Assembly (NCBI GenBank): GCA_963752745.1
Contig: CAVWAK010000010.1
Span: forward strand, 34,210 to 98,209
Length of the DNA: 64,000 nucleotides
Reading direction: 5' to 3'
Origin: Thiogranum sp963752745
GTDB taxonomy: Bacteria; Pseudomonadota; Gammaproteobacteria; DSM-19610
Position 1 is the first letter of the stretch, and each line of letters begins with the position of its first letter. Made by a program: the position numbers and the translations under genes. Shown in pieces: positions 17,834 to 26,069 of this stretch. Below the pieces are notes generated by a model that was not told the origin of the DNA, did no database searches, and saw only the letters and a list, made by a program, of their open reading frames with translations.

Positions 17834-18592
17834 GTGGTAAAAACACAGCTACTGGTCGATTATTGTGATCAATTGCTCGAGGCGGATCGGTTTCACGATT
17901 ACTGCCCGAATGGCTTACAGGTCGAAGGTCGAGGAGATGTCACAAGGCTCGTCAGTGGTGTCACGGCAAGTCAGGCCCTGATTGATGCCGCTTGTGAGCA
18001 ACGGGCCGATTTACTGCTGGTACATCACGGTTATTTCTGGAAAGGCGAGGACCCCACCATCACAGGAATCAAGCGGCAACGCGTAAACGCGCTGCTGGAA
18101 GCCGGTGTCGGTCTGCTGGCCTACCATTTGCCGCTTGATGCGCACCCGGAGCTCGGCAACAACGTGCAGTTGGCCAGGCGACTGGGGCTGCTTGAGGAAG
18201 GACGATTCGGTGATGGCCACGGGCCGGAACTGGCCTGTTTCGGCAAGATAGAGGAACCCAGGTCGGCACGCGAGCTGGCGGCCCACATTCTGGCCGTGCT
18301 CGGTCGGGAGCCTCTGGTGGTGGGAGAGGGGCCGGCGATCATCGATTCGATAGGGTGGTGTACTGGCGCAGCGCAGAGCTATCTGGAAACCGCAGCCCGG
18401 CGTGGGCTGAATGCCTTTATCAGTGGCGAGATTTCGGAACCCAGTGTGCATATCGCCCGCGAATACGGGATCCACTATTTTGCCGCCGGACATCATGCCA
18501 CTGAGCGCTACGGAGTCCAGGCGCTTGGGGAGCATCTCGCTGCCCGGTTCGGGATACAACATTCTTTTATCGATATAGATAATCCTGTTTGA
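17834..18592 (+). CDS. Nif3-like dinuclear metal centre protein (YbgI family)
   Basis: Conserved hexameric protein with a dinuclear metal site. Its biochemical role is still unsettled (GTP cyclohydrolase-like activity has been discussed for the family). 252 residues. Metal-binding segments are LLLVHHGYFWKGED near residue 60-70, AYHLPLDAHPELGNN near 100 and AGHHATERYG near the C-terminus. The start is GTG 17834 with AGAGG about 10 bases upstream. No upstream in-frame ATG gives a better N-terminus. Confidence 0.9.
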   Translation: MVKTQLLVDYCDQLLEADRFHDYCPNGLQVEGRGDVTRLVSGVTASQALIDAACEQRADLLLVHHGYFWKGEDPTITGIKRQRVNALLEAGVGLLAYHLPLDAHPELGNNVQLARRLGLLEEGRFGDGHGPELACFGKIEEPRSARELAAHILAVLGREPLVVGEGPAIIDSIGWCTGAAQSYLETAARRGLNAFISGEISEPSVHIAREYGIHYFAAGHHATERYGVQALGEHLAARFGIQHSFIDIDNPV

Positions 18593-18771
18593 GATTTCGG
18601 CCCGATTCAGGGAGTTTTACTCGGCTATCACTTGACCTGAATGGGCAGTTCCGACATGCTAAGCCCGCTATTCAAGCGTGAGTTTGAATTTCAGAATATT
18701 CTAATGTTCATAAGCATCGGCGGACCAGCTAAGTAAGTGAGCGCCGGTGATTTTCAAGGTGGAGACCATTA

Positions 18772-19365
18772 ATGAGTGGCGACGGTGTAGATACCAGTAA
18801 ACGCCGGTTTCTTATAGCTGCGACAACTGTCGTGGGTGGTGTGGGTGCCGGGTTTGCCATGGTGCCTTTTGTAAAGTCCTGGATGCCTAGCGAAAGAGCC
18901 AAGGCAGCGGGAGCACCGGTAGAAGCCGATATCAGCAAACTGGAAGACGGTCAGATGATTCGTCTGCAGTGGCGAGGCAAGCCCGTGTGGGCTGTCAAAC
19001 GCACTGAAGAAATGCTTCAGGCATTGCCGACACTGGATGCCAGTTTGCGTGATCCGGAATCGCTTGAACCTCAGCAGCCGTCATACGCCCAGAACCCCAC
19101 TCGTTCCGTTAAACCGGAAGTGCTGATTGCTGTAGGTATCTGTACTCACCTTGGTTGTTCGCCAACCTATGAGCCCGAGGCAGTGCCGCAGCCATATGAT
19201 CCGGACTGGAAGGGTGGTTTTTTCTGCCCTTGCCATGGTTCGCTATTCGATCTGGCAGGTCGTGTCTACCAGGGCGTCCCGGCACCGCTTAATCTGGAAA
19301 TTCCACCGCACCAGTACATCAGTGACACGCTGATCCTTATTGGCGATGATGGAGGAGCTGTCTGA
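18772..19365 (+). CDS. petA: Ubiquinol-cytochrome c reductase iron-sulfur (Rieske) subunit
   Basis: High-potential 2Fe-2S subunit of cytochrome bc1. 197 residues. A Tat-type N-terminus (KRRFLIAATTVVGGVG) also serves as membrane anchor. The cluster ligands are in CTHLGC (near 124-129) and CPCHGS (near 149-154). GGAG precedes the ATG at good spacing. First gene of petABC, whose next gene starts in the TGATG overlap. Confidence 0.97.
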   Translation: MSGDGVDTSKRRFLIAATTVVGGVGAGFAMVPFVKSWMPSERAKAAGAPVEADISKLEDGQMIRLQWRGKPVWAVKRTEEMLQALPTLDASLRDPESLEPQQPSYAQNPTRSVKPEVLIAVGICTHLGCSPTYEPEAVPQPYDPDWKGGFFCPCHGSLFDLAGRVYQGVPAPLNLEIPPHQYISDTLILIGDDGGAV

Positions 19366-20609
19366 TGGGTATGTTAGTCAACCTGCGAGACTGGGTAGAT
19401 GCGCGCTTCCCCATGACCAAGATGTGGGAAGAACATCTTTCCAAGTATTACGCGCCCAAGAACTTCAATTTCTGGTACTTCTTTGGTTCGCTGGCGCTGC
19501 TGGTGCTGGTACTCCAGATCGTTACCGGTATCTTCCTGACCATGAACTACAAGCCTGATGCCGAACTGGCGTTTGCATCGGTCGAGTACATCATGCGCGA
19601 CGTCGACTGGGGCTGGGCAATTCGCTACATGCACTCCACAGGTGCCTCGGCATTCTTTATTGTGGTCTACCTGCACATGTTCCGCGGCTTGATCTATGGC
19701 TCTTATCGAGGTCCGCGCGAATTGATCTGGATCTTCGGCATGCTGATCTATCTGGCCCTGATGGCGGAAGCATTTTTCGGTTATCTGCTGCCCTGGGGGC
19801 AGATGTCCTACTGGGGCGCGCAGGTAATCATCTCGCTGTTCGGTGCGATCCCTGGTATCGGCGATGACCTGTCGCTGTGGATTCGCGGCGACTATGTTAT
19901 TTCCGACGCGACCCTTAATCGGTTCTTTGCCCTGCATGTGATCGCAGTACCACTGGTGCTGCTAGGCCTGGTTGTGGTGCATATCCTGGCACTGCACGAA
20001 GTCGGCTCCAACAATCCCGACGGTGTTGAAATCAAGAAGAACAAGGATGAAAACGGTATTCCCAAAGATGGTATTCCGTTCCATCCCTACTACTCGGTAA
20101 AAGACATCGTTGGTGTGGCGGTATTCCTGATATTTTTCGCGTTCGTTATGTTCTTTGTGCCGGCCGGTGGCGGTTACTTCCTCGAAGCGCCGAACTTTGA
20201 ACCGGCAGATCCGCTGAAAACGCCGGAACATATTGCACCAGTCTGGTACTTCACGCCTTACTACGCCATGTTGCGCGCCGTGACTATTGATATCGGTCCG
20301 CTCAGTGCCAAGTTCCTGGGTGTAATCGTCATGGGTGGTGCTATCGTAATCCTGTTCTTCCTGCCCTGGCTGGACAAGAGCCCGGTCAAGTCGATTCGTT
20401 ATCGCGGACCGATTTACAAGATCATGCTGACCCTGTTTGTCATCTCATTCTTCGTCCTGGGTTGGCTGGGTACTCAAGGGCCGACCGACATCAAGACCAT
20501 GATGGCACAGGCGGGTACGATCATGTACTTCGCCTTCTTCCTGCTGATGCCAATCTATACAAAGCTGGAAGCGACCAAGCCGGTACCGGACAGGGTGACG
20601 TTCAAATGA
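19365..20609 (+). CDS. petB: Cytochrome b subunit of bc1 complex
   Basis: Di-heme membrane subunit holding the quinol oxidation and reduction sites. 414 residues with the full set of about eight to nine membrane helices, so cytochrome b6-like and subunit IV-like parts are fused. Heme-ligating histidines lie in MHSTGASAFFIVVYLHMFRG and in FFALHVIAVPLVLLGLVVVH. The Q-site PEWY equivalent appears as APVWYFTPYYAMLRA, where PEWY is replaced by PVWY, a known variant. Start overlaps petA stop by one base, and the end overlaps petC by four. Confidence 0.97.
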   Translation: MGMLVNLRDWVDARFPMTKMWEEHLSKYYAPKNFNFWYFFGSLALLVLVLQIVTGIFLTMNYKPDAELAFASVEYIMRDVDWGWAIRYMHSTGASAFFIVVYLHMFRGLIYGSYRGPRELIWIFGMLIYLALMAEAFFGYLLPWGQMSYWGAQVIISLFGAIPGIGDDLSLWIRGDYVISDATLNRFFALHVIAVPLVLLGLVVVHILALHEVGSNNPDGVEIKKNKDENGIPKDGIPFHPYYSVKDIVGVAVFLIFFAFVMFFVPAGGGYFLEAPNFEPADPLKTPEHIAPVWYFTPYYAMLRAVTIDIGPLSAKFLGVIVMGGAIVILFFLPWLDKSPVKSIRYRGPIYKIMLTLFVISFFVLGWLGTQGPTDIKTMMAQAGTIMYFAFFLLMPIYTKLEATKPVPDRVTFK

Positions 20610-21346
20610 AAAAACAACTCTTCGCTATTCTGTTGCTTATGTCGCCGGCACTGGCTCTGGCCAGCAGCGGTGGTGTTCACCTGGACAAGGCTAACATTGA
20701 CCCGACCAACAAGGGATCATTGCAGCGTGGTGCGCGAACTTTTGTGAACTACTGCATGGGTTGCCACTCGGCAAAACACCAGCGTTACAACCGCGTGGCG
20801 CGTGATCTTGGTATGACTGACCAGGACGTGATTGATAACCTGATGTTCACGGGTGACAAGGTCGGTGATCACATGGATATCGCCATGAGTCGTGCGGCCG
20901 GTAAAGTTTACTTTGGTGCAGCGCCGCCGGATTTAACTCTGGTTTCGCGTGTGCGCGGTAACGACTGGTTGTACACCTATCTGCGTACCTTCTACCTGGA
21001 CAGTTCACGGCCGTTTGGTGTGAACAACGAAGTGTTCGATAACGTTGGTATGCCCAACGTGATGTGGGAATTGCAGGGCTGGCAAAAGCCGGTTTATAAA
21101 ACGGTCACCGATGATAAAGGCCACGAGCACGAGGTGCTCGAAGGTGTTGAATTGGTCGAAGCTGGCTCACAGACACCCGCAGAGTTCGATCGAACTGTCC
21201 GCGATCTGGTTAACTTCCTGGACTACATGGGTGAACCAATCAGGCAGGAACGTCAGGCAATGGGCGTGAAAGTGATATTGTTCCTGTTCGTATTTTTCAT
21301 TGTGGCTTACCTGCTCAAGAAAGAGTTCTGGAAAGACATTCACTGA
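20606..21346 (+). CDS. petC: Cytochrome c1 subunit of bc1 complex
   Basis: Membrane-anchored c-type cytochrome that passes electrons from the Rieske protein to soluble cytochrome c. 246 residues. Signal peptide residues 1-20 (QLFAILLLMSPALALAS). Heme motif CMGCH near residue 50. The axial Met is probably in the central MSRAAGKVYFGAAPPDLTL region. C-terminal anchor MGVKVILFLFVFFIVAYLLKK. The start is ATG 20606 in the ATGA overlap with petB. A longer open frame beginning inside petB is a read-through artefact. Confidence 0.96.
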   Translation: MKKQLFAILLLMSPALALASSGGVHLDKANIDPTNKGSLQRGARTFVNYCMGCHSAKHQRYNRVARDLGMTDQDVIDNLMFTGDKVGDHMDIAMSRAAGKVYFGAAPPDLTLVSRVRGNDWLYTYLRTFYLDSSRPFGVNNEVFDNVGMPNVMWELQGWQKPVYKTVTDDKGHEHEVLEGVELVEAGSQTPAEFDRTVRDLVNFLDYMGEPIRQERQAMGVKVILFLFVFFIVAYLLKKEFWKDIH

Positions 21347-21417
21347 AGTAAGGCACTGGTGGCCGGTCGATATGACCGGCTGCCGGTTGCACAAACCGTA
21401 GTTACTGGAGAAAAACC

Positions 21418-22044
21418 ATGGCTGTAATCGCCAATCGCCGTTCGGTGATGACCTTGTTTTCAGATGCCACCTGTCCGCAGAGTCATCGTGTACGGATGGT
21501 ACTTGCCGAGAAGGGGATTACAGTCGAAATTGTCAATATCGATCCAGATAACCTGCCGGAAGATCTTATCGACCTGAACCCCTACCAGAGTGTGCCAACG
21601 CTGATTGATCGCGAACTGGTGCTTTATGATCCTCAGGTGGTAACAGAATATCTTGACGAGCGTTTTCCGCACCCGCCATTGATGCCGGTAGACCCGGTAT
21701 CGCGTGCACGCAGTCGGCTGGCGCTGTATCGGATAGATAAAGACTGGTACTCACTGCTCAGCGAGCTGGAATCAGGCAATGACAAGGCAGTAAGCAAGGC
21801 ACGCAAGGCGCTCCGCGACAGCCTGACCTCCAGTGACGAGGTGTTCGCTGCCAAGCCTTTCTTCCTCAGTGATGAATTTTCCCTGGTGGACGCAACCGTC
21901 GCCCCGATTTTGTGGCGCCTGAAGCACTACGGTATTGAATTACCGGCACAGGCCAAGGCAGTGACTCAATATGCAGAGCGCATATTTGCGCGCGATTCAT
22001 TTGAAGCCAGCCTGACAGAAGAAGAAAAGGAAATGGGTGAGTGA
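21418..22044 (+). CDS. sspA: Stringent starvation protein A
   Basis: RNA polymerase-associated regulator with a glutathione S-transferase fold but no GST activity. In E. coli it affects H-NS levels, acid tolerance and phage P1 late transcription. 208 residues. The N-terminal TLFSDATCPQSHRVRMVLAEKG and NPYQSVPTLIDRELVLYDPQ are the thioredoxin-like half, and the helical C-terminal half ends in Glu/Lys-rich residues. Downstream of petABC by 71 bases, an order typical of gammaproteobacteria. sspB follows with a 27-base gap. Confidence 0.95.
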   Translation: MAVIANRRSVMTLFSDATCPQSHRVRMVLAEKGITVEIVNIDPDNLPEDLIDLNPYQSVPTLIDRELVLYDPQVVTEYLDERFPHPPLMPVDPVSRARSRLALYRIDKDWYSLLSELESGNDKAVSKARKALRDSLTSSDEVFAAKPFFLSDEFSLVDATVAPILWRLKHYGIELPAQAKAVTQYAERIFARDSFEASLTEEEKEMGE

Positions 22045-22071
22045 GGTTGCACTGGTCAGTGCATTGCCGTC

Positions 22072-22449
22072 ATGACATCCAACCGTCCCTACCTGATCCG
22101 AGCCATAAACGAGTGGCTGCTGGATAACAACTGCACTCCACATTTGCTGGTCAACGCCGAGGCTCCGGGTGTAGCGGTGCCGCACCAGTATATTCAGGAT
22201 GGCAAGATTGTCCTGAATATCGGTCCGAATGCAGTTGAGGGCCTCCGTGTAACTAACGAAGAAGTCACTTTTCTTGCGCGCTTTAGTGGCGTATCACAGT
22301 TGGTGTCCTTGCCTATCAACGCCGTTTTGGCAGTCTATGCAAAAGAAAACGGCCGCGGCATGATGTTCAATGAAGAGGACGATTCCGGTCCTGAGCCTGA
22401 AGCTCCTGAAGATAAGCCTTCACGGCCATCGCTCAAAGTCGTCAAGTAG
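22072..22449 (+). CDS. sspB: Stringent starvation protein B, ClpXP adaptor
   Basis: Delivers ssrA-tagged peptides to ClpXP. 125 residues. The folded domain (about 1-100) has HLLVNAEAPGVAVPHQYIQD and ARFSGVSQLVSLPINAVLAVYA. The flexible acidic linker ends in RPSLKVVK, the ClpX-binding C-terminal motif. Its last 8 bases overlap the end of the convergent glucokinase gene. Confidence 0.95.
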   Translation: MTSNRPYLIRAINEWLLDNNCTPHLLVNAEAPGVAVPHQYIQDGKIVLNIGPNAVEGLRVTNEEVTFLARFSGVSQLVSLPINAVLAVYAKENGRGMMFNEEDDSGPEPEAPEDKPSRPSLKVVK

Positions 22450-23425
22450 ACCGGCTCTTGTCGTTGCCGGCCGCATAGCTGGCAAGTCCCTTCAGACTAA
22501 CATCTGTACTGCATATGACCTGGACCTTGATGGCCTCCAGCAACGGACGCATACGTCCCTTGTCCAGAAATGCGCGCAGAAAAGTGCTGTCCTGAAGCGC
22601 GGGCAATATCTTTGGTGCAATGCCACCACCCAAAAACAAACCGCCAGCGGCATTTAATTTTAACGCCAGGTTGCCGGCTTCACGGCCATATAGCTCTACA
22701 AACCAGCTTAGTGCTTCGATGCAATGCGGGTCACTGCCTTCGAGGGCCTGCCGGGAAATGATTGCAGCAGGGTCTGTGTCAGGGCTGTTTCGCCAGTCAG
22801 GTGCCTCGCGCCGGTTATGTTTTAGAATGAAATCGAACAGGTTGATCAGGCCCTGTCCGGACACCAGGCGTTCCCAGCTGACATGCCCGTATTTTTGCCG
22901 CAAATACTCGAAGAGTTCCTGCTCCAGTCTGGTGACGGGACTGAAATCGGCGTGACCACCCTCCGTGGCAAACGCAATGTGCTGTTGGCCATCATAAAAC
23001 AGCCCGGCCTGTCCCAGGCCAGTGCCTGCTGCAATAACGGCCTGATTGCCTGCATCGCTGCCGATACCCTCTTGCAAGCACACAAGTTCCGCATCCTCAA
23101 GACTGGCAATTCCCCAGGCCAGCGCCTCGAGGTCGTTAAGCAAAAACACCTGTTGCATGCCAAGTTGGTCGATCAGCTGTTGCCGCGAGATCTCCCAGGG
23201 CAGGTTGGTAATCCGGCTGACGCCCTGTTTGACGGGGCCGGCTACGCCAAAGGCAGCAGCTTCAGCTGTGCTCGCGGGTGTATAGTCCTCGATCACTGCC
23301 TGCAACGACGCATAGTCTGGGCTGGAAAACGTCTGGTGATTTGAAAATCGGAGCTGTCTGTCTGTCAGTTCGCACATCGACAGACGCGTATGGGTGCCGC
23401 CTATATCTCCGGTTAGAATGTGCAT
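22442..23425 (-). CDS. glk: Glucokinase
   Basis: ATP-dependent glucokinase of the ROK-independent bacterial Glk type (E. coli Glk-like). 327 residues. Phosphate-1 loop TGDIGGTHTRLSMCE at the N-terminus. Catalytic Asp in VFLLNDLEALAWG, preceded by NLPWEIS. Adenosine motif AGTGLGQAGLFYDG. GGLFLGGGIAPKILP in the C-terminal half. ATG 23425 is the first start and gives the expected N-terminus. No sugar transporter is adjacent. Confidence 0.93.
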   Translation of the reverse strand: MHILTGDIGGTHTRLSMCELTDRQLRFSNHQTFSSPDYASLQAVIEDYTPASTAEAAAFGVAGPVKQGVSRITNLPWEISRQQLIDQLGMQQVFLLNDLEALAWGIASLEDAELVCLQEGIGSDAGNQAVIAAGTGLGQAGLFYDGQQHIAFATEGGHADFSPVTRLEQELFEYLRQKYGHVSWERLVSGQGLINLFDFILKHNRREAPDWRNSPDTDPAAIISRQALEGSDPHCIEALSWFVELYGREAGNLALKLNAAGGLFLGGGIAPKILPALQDSTFLRAFLDKGRMRPLLEAIKVQVICSTDVSLKGLASYAAGNDKSRST

Positions 23426-23564
23426 ATTGTTGTCCTTGTGCTCCAGATGCTCGCTCGGTCAGACTTGATCTGGAAAAGAAAACTGCTTTAATTAAAGGTG
23501 AGTTGCAGTACCCGGGCAAGTCGCTGAGCTCGTCGTTGATAACAATACTATAGGGGGGGCGATT

Positions 23565-24233
23565 ATGAATCCAACGAAAGTATTGGTAGCCGATGACGAC
23601 CAGGATGATCTGAGCGCTATTTGTGGTGGCCTCAAGGACGCGGGGTTTGAGATTCTAAAGGCAGCGGATGGTGTACAGGCTGAAAGTCTTGCGCAAGAGC
23701 ACCGTCCCGATCTGACGATCCTGGATCTGCGTATGCCACTCAAAGACGGCTTCGAAGTCGCTGCTGCGCTGCGCGAGGCCGATCTGCCATTTATTTCGCT
23801 GACCGCTTATGGTGACGAGGAAATGGTGCAACGGGCAACGGATGCCGGTGCGTTGGCTTACCTGGTCAAGCCGCTTGACGTCGACCAGCTGATACCTGCC
23901 GTACAATCGGCGCTGTGCCGTGCTGAGGAAATGCGTCAGCTCAAAGAATCCATGGAGCAGATGGACAAAGCGCTGTCCCAGGGGCGCGAGATAAGCATGG
24001 TCGTGGGCGTTCTCATGGAACGGTGCAATTTGTCAGCTATCCAGGCTTTCGATGCCCTGCGTGACGAGGCGCGCTCTCAGCGGCGGAAAATTGCCGACAT
24101 CGCCAAGGAGTACCTGGCTGCCGCAGAGACCGTACACACGATGAGCAGTCGCCTGTCCGAGCGTGCCCACGAGAAGACCCAGCGTGCCAGCAAGCGCGTT
24201 GCCAAGCGCTTCCCGCCCCGCGTCGTCCCATAG
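23565..24233 (+). CDS. Response regulator with ANTAR RNA-binding domain
   Basis: Probable transcription antiterminator of the AmiR/NasT type. 222 residues. The receiver domain (1-120) has acidic residues at 10-12, phosphoacceptor Asp54 in LDLRMP, and the conserved Lys in YLVKPLD. A coiled stretch follows, then an ANTAR domain (about 128-190: VLMERCNLSAIQAFDALRDE, KIADIAKEYL) that binds tandem hairpins in leader RNA. The C-terminal tail is very basic (TQRASKRVAKRFPPR), beyond the usual ANTAR end. No histidine kinase or nitrate gene is adjacent. The ATG is preceded by a run of G. Confidence 0.88.
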   Translation: MNPTKVLVADDDQDDLSAICGGLKDAGFEILKAADGVQAESLAQEHRPDLTILDLRMPLKDGFEVAAALREADLPFISLTAYGDEEMVQRATDAGALAYLVKPLDVDQLIPAVQSALCRAEEMRQLKESMEQMDKALSQGREISMVVGVLMERCNLSAIQAFDALRDEARSQRRKIADIAKEYLAAAETVHTMSSRLSERAHEKTQRASKRVAKRFPPRVVP

Positions 24234-24277
24234 CCCCGATTGCAAGTTCAGGGCATCTGGTATAACCTGCCGCGTTT

Positions 24278-24302
24278 TCCGGAGGGGTGTCCGAGTGGTT
24301 GA
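24278..24302 (+). repeat. Duplicated 5' end of tRNA-Ser (tRNA fragment)
   Basis: These 25 bases are identical to 24443-24467, the last upstream bases and first 22 bases of the intact tRNA-Ser gene. The match stops after the D-arm region and the rest of the tRNA is absent. Compatible with a duplication or insertion footprint at a tRNA gene. Confidence 0.85.
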
Positions 24303-24394
24303 CTCGAGGCGTTAGCCGAGAGAACGCCGCGAAGCGGCGGCCCCGAAGGGGTGAGCCTGCGGCGCAGGCGAATAACGAGCACGCATGCGTGCTC
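24303..24394. repeat. Array of four or five short hairpins between tRNA fragment and tRNA
   Basis: Perfect stems in a row: CTCG/CGAG (24303-24320, 10-base loop), CGCCGC/GCGGCG with GAA loop (24325-24339), CCCC/GGGG with GAA loop (24341-24351), GCCTGC/GCAGGC with GGC loop (24355-24369), and an 18-base palindrome centred on CGCATGCG (24377-24394). The array resembles short palindromic intergenic repeats of other gammaproteobacteria, but I cannot name a family. No coding sense is apparent. Confidence 0.7.
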
Positions 24395-24445
24395 CGCTCT
24401 GTGAGTACACCAGGTGTTTAACGGAGTTGAAATTGTGAGTTATCC

Positions 24446-24535
24446 GGAGGGGTGTCCGAGTGGTTGAAGGAGCACGCCTGGAAAGTGTGTATACGTGTAA
24501 ACGTATCGAGGGTTCGAATCCCTCCTCCTCCGCCA
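24446..24535 (+). tRNA. tRNA-Ser(GGA)
   Basis: Class II tRNA of 90 bases with encoded CCA. Acceptor GGAGGGG pairs with CTCCTCC (one G-T pair). Anticodon loop CTGGAAA gives anticodon GGA. A long variable arm (around TATACGTGTAAACGTAT) is present. T-arm GAGGG-TTCGAAT-CCCTC. Discriminator G. All features fit tRNA-Ser reading UCC/UCU codons. Confidence 0.97.
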
Positions 24536-24537
24536 TA

Positions 24538-24573
24538 TAAAAAAAGGCCCCAACAGGAGGCCTTTTTTTATAG
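24538..24573 (+). terminator. Terminator after tRNA-Ser
   Basis: AAAAAAAGGCC, loop of about 8 bases, AGGCCTTTTTTT: stem-loop with T run directly after the tRNA CCA end. Confidence 0.85.
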
Positions 24574-24674
24574 GGCGGAATTAGTTTGATAGTACACAAT
24601 CAGCGCATTACCTTGTTTGAACTAATCCAATTATTCCTTCGCACGGAAGTCAATCAAAACTGTGTTCCCAAAGT

Positions 24675-25661
24675 TCAATTGCCTGATACAGCGCCCTGCG
24701 CCACATTCTGCAGTGACTCGGGGTAGGGGTGCAGAAACAGCTGCACAGCGTTGTCGGGTTGCGGATTTCGGCAAACCAGCTGGTTTAGTATCTTGATGAC
24801 TGAAAAAAGGTCATTTGATCCTGCATGGTAACCTTCCACGCTGGCAACCAAAGATGCGTGCTCTATGGAAGATAGCTCCTGCTTCAGATCGTTAGCAATG
24901 CGTTGCAGGACACTGCTGCATTGGCGTTGTTGCGAGGGGCGTTTAAGTGTTTGCATTAACCTCGATATATACGACTCGGATATAGCCTTGAGTGGCTGTT
25001 CCGGCAGATCGCCGAGCAGTTTCCCAAGTTTGTGGCATGCGGCCTGTGAGTGAGCCATGATCAGATACCTGTGGGTCGCATGGAAGTCGAGCAGCAACTT
25101 GGCGGTAACACCAGAGGCGGTCAATTCCTGCCAGCGGCGATAGGTATAAGCCTGCTCCAGGAAATGACTGCGTTTTTTCGGGTCATCAAAGCAATCTTCT
25201 TCTGTAACCGGAAGCAACGGTGCGGCATGAACCAGAGTGTCGGCATAAACCCCGGTACCCTTGCGCTGCATGTCATGGCCCGGCCGCTTAAACAGTTTAA
25301 CCTTGCCAAGACCGCAGCTTGGCGAGTCTTTCTTGAATATATATCCGCTTATGGTTGTTAATGTTCGACACTGTTGTTGTGCGTAGCCTTGCAGACGGTC
25401 AGTTACATCCATGGCGGGGTTGTCGACACCGAGAGCACGGACTTTCCCGGGCTGGCCAACAAGTTGTATCGGTGGCCGTGGGATACCCATACCGACGCCG
25501 GCTTCCGGGCACACAGGAAGATAGTCAACGTACGCGGCGAGAACATCGGTCAGAAAGCTATGGCGTTTGTGGTTGCCATCATAGCGCACCGGTTCACCCA
25601 GCAGGCAGGCGCTGACGCCGAGCTTGATTTTGGGAGAGTCGGGTTCTGTGATGGTGCCCAT
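24675..25661 (-). CDS. DUF523 (TudS-type) - DUF1722 fusion protein
   Basis: Two-domain protein, 328 residues from ATG 25661. The N-terminal DUF523 domain has LGVSACLLGEPVRYDGNHK, a second Cys in YLPVCPEAGVGMGIPRPP and KKDSPSCGLGKVK. In TudS thiouracil desulfurases three such cysteines hold a 4Fe-4S cluster, so desulfuration of a thiolated base is a reasonable but unproven role. The C-terminal DUF1722 domain (about 175-300) has LLLDFHATHRYLIMAHSQ. ATG 25682 is seven codons earlier but abuts the T run of a terminator, so 25661 is preferred. TusE, a tRNA thiolation-type protein, is the next gene upstream. Confidence 0.82.
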   Translation of the reverse strand: MGTITEPDSPKIKLGVSACLLGEPVRYDGNHKRHSFLTDVLAAYVDYLPVCPEAGVGMGIPRPPIQLVGQPGKVRALGVDNPAMDVTDRLQGYAQQQCRTLTTISGYIFKKDSPSCGLGKVKLFKRPGHDMQRKGTGVYADTLVHAAPLLPVTEEDCFDDPKKRSHFLEQAYTYRRWQELTASGVTAKLLLDFHATHRYLIMAHSQAACHKLGKLLGDLPEQPLKAISESYISRLMQTLKRPSQQRQCSSVLQRIANDLKQELSSIEHASLVASVEGYHAGSNDLFSVIKILNQLVCRNPQPDNAVQLFLHPYPESLQNVAQGAVSGN

Positions 25662-25682
25662 AATGCGTGCAGTATCCGGCAT

Positions 25683-25711
25683 AAAAAAAGCCCCGTGAAG
25701 GGGCTTTTCTA
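25683..25711 (-). terminator. Rho-independent terminator between tusE and the DUF523 gene
   Basis: On the minus strand AAAAGCCCC, loop TTCA, GGGGCTTTTTTT: strong stem followed by seven T, 22 bases past the tusE stop. The T run touches the first possible ATG of the next gene. Confidence 0.88.
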
Positions 25712-25733
25712 AATGCGCTGTATCCGGTACGAC

Positions 25734-26069
25734 TCAGCTGCAGCCTTTTGGGCGCGGCAGGCCTGCGACCTTGTTGGCGCATTTGATCAGACCGGTAGGA
25801 AATAGCGAGTAGATATACTTCTGGTCGCTGCGATCCTTGCCGAAATTTTTCTTCATGATCTTGGAGAAAGCGCGTGGTTCACAGACCATGCCGTTGTCCT
25901 GGAAGTACTCGCGTGCGGTATTGATGATATCCCAGTGCTCTTCGGTGAGTTCAGGGATCCTTTCGTTCCTGGCAACTTCAACCGCCAGTTCCTCACTCCA
26001 TTCATCTAGATTTTCCAGCCAGCCAGCTTCACTCAACTGGATGACCTTGCCATTTACTTCTGCTTGCAT
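25734..26069 (-). CDS. TusE/DsrC-family sulfur relay protein
   Basis: Small sulfur-carrier family protein, 111 residues. The N-terminus MQAEVNGKVIQLSEAGWLEN, central LTEEHWDIINTAREYFQDNG and C-terminal SLFPTG...AGLPRPKGC are diagnostic. The essential penultimate Cys is present (Cys110). DsrC proteins have a second Cys 11 residues earlier; here that position is Asn99 and a Cys stands two residues before it (Cys97). This pattern favours a TusE-like persulfide relay over a canonical DsrC trisulfide partner. A terminator follows. No dsr genes are in the window. Confidence 0.85.
   Translation of the reverse strand: MQAEVNGKVIQLSEAGWLENLDEWSEELAVEVARNERIPELTEEHWDIINTAREYFQDNGMVCEPRAFSKIMKKNFGKDRSDQKYIYSLFPTGLIKCANKVAGLPRPKGCS

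Noticed and set aside
24312..24599. Minus-strand frame of 95 codons with MAEEEGFEPSI
   Set aside because: It is antisense to tRNA-Ser. The EGFEPS string is a well-known artefact of translating class II tRNA genes.
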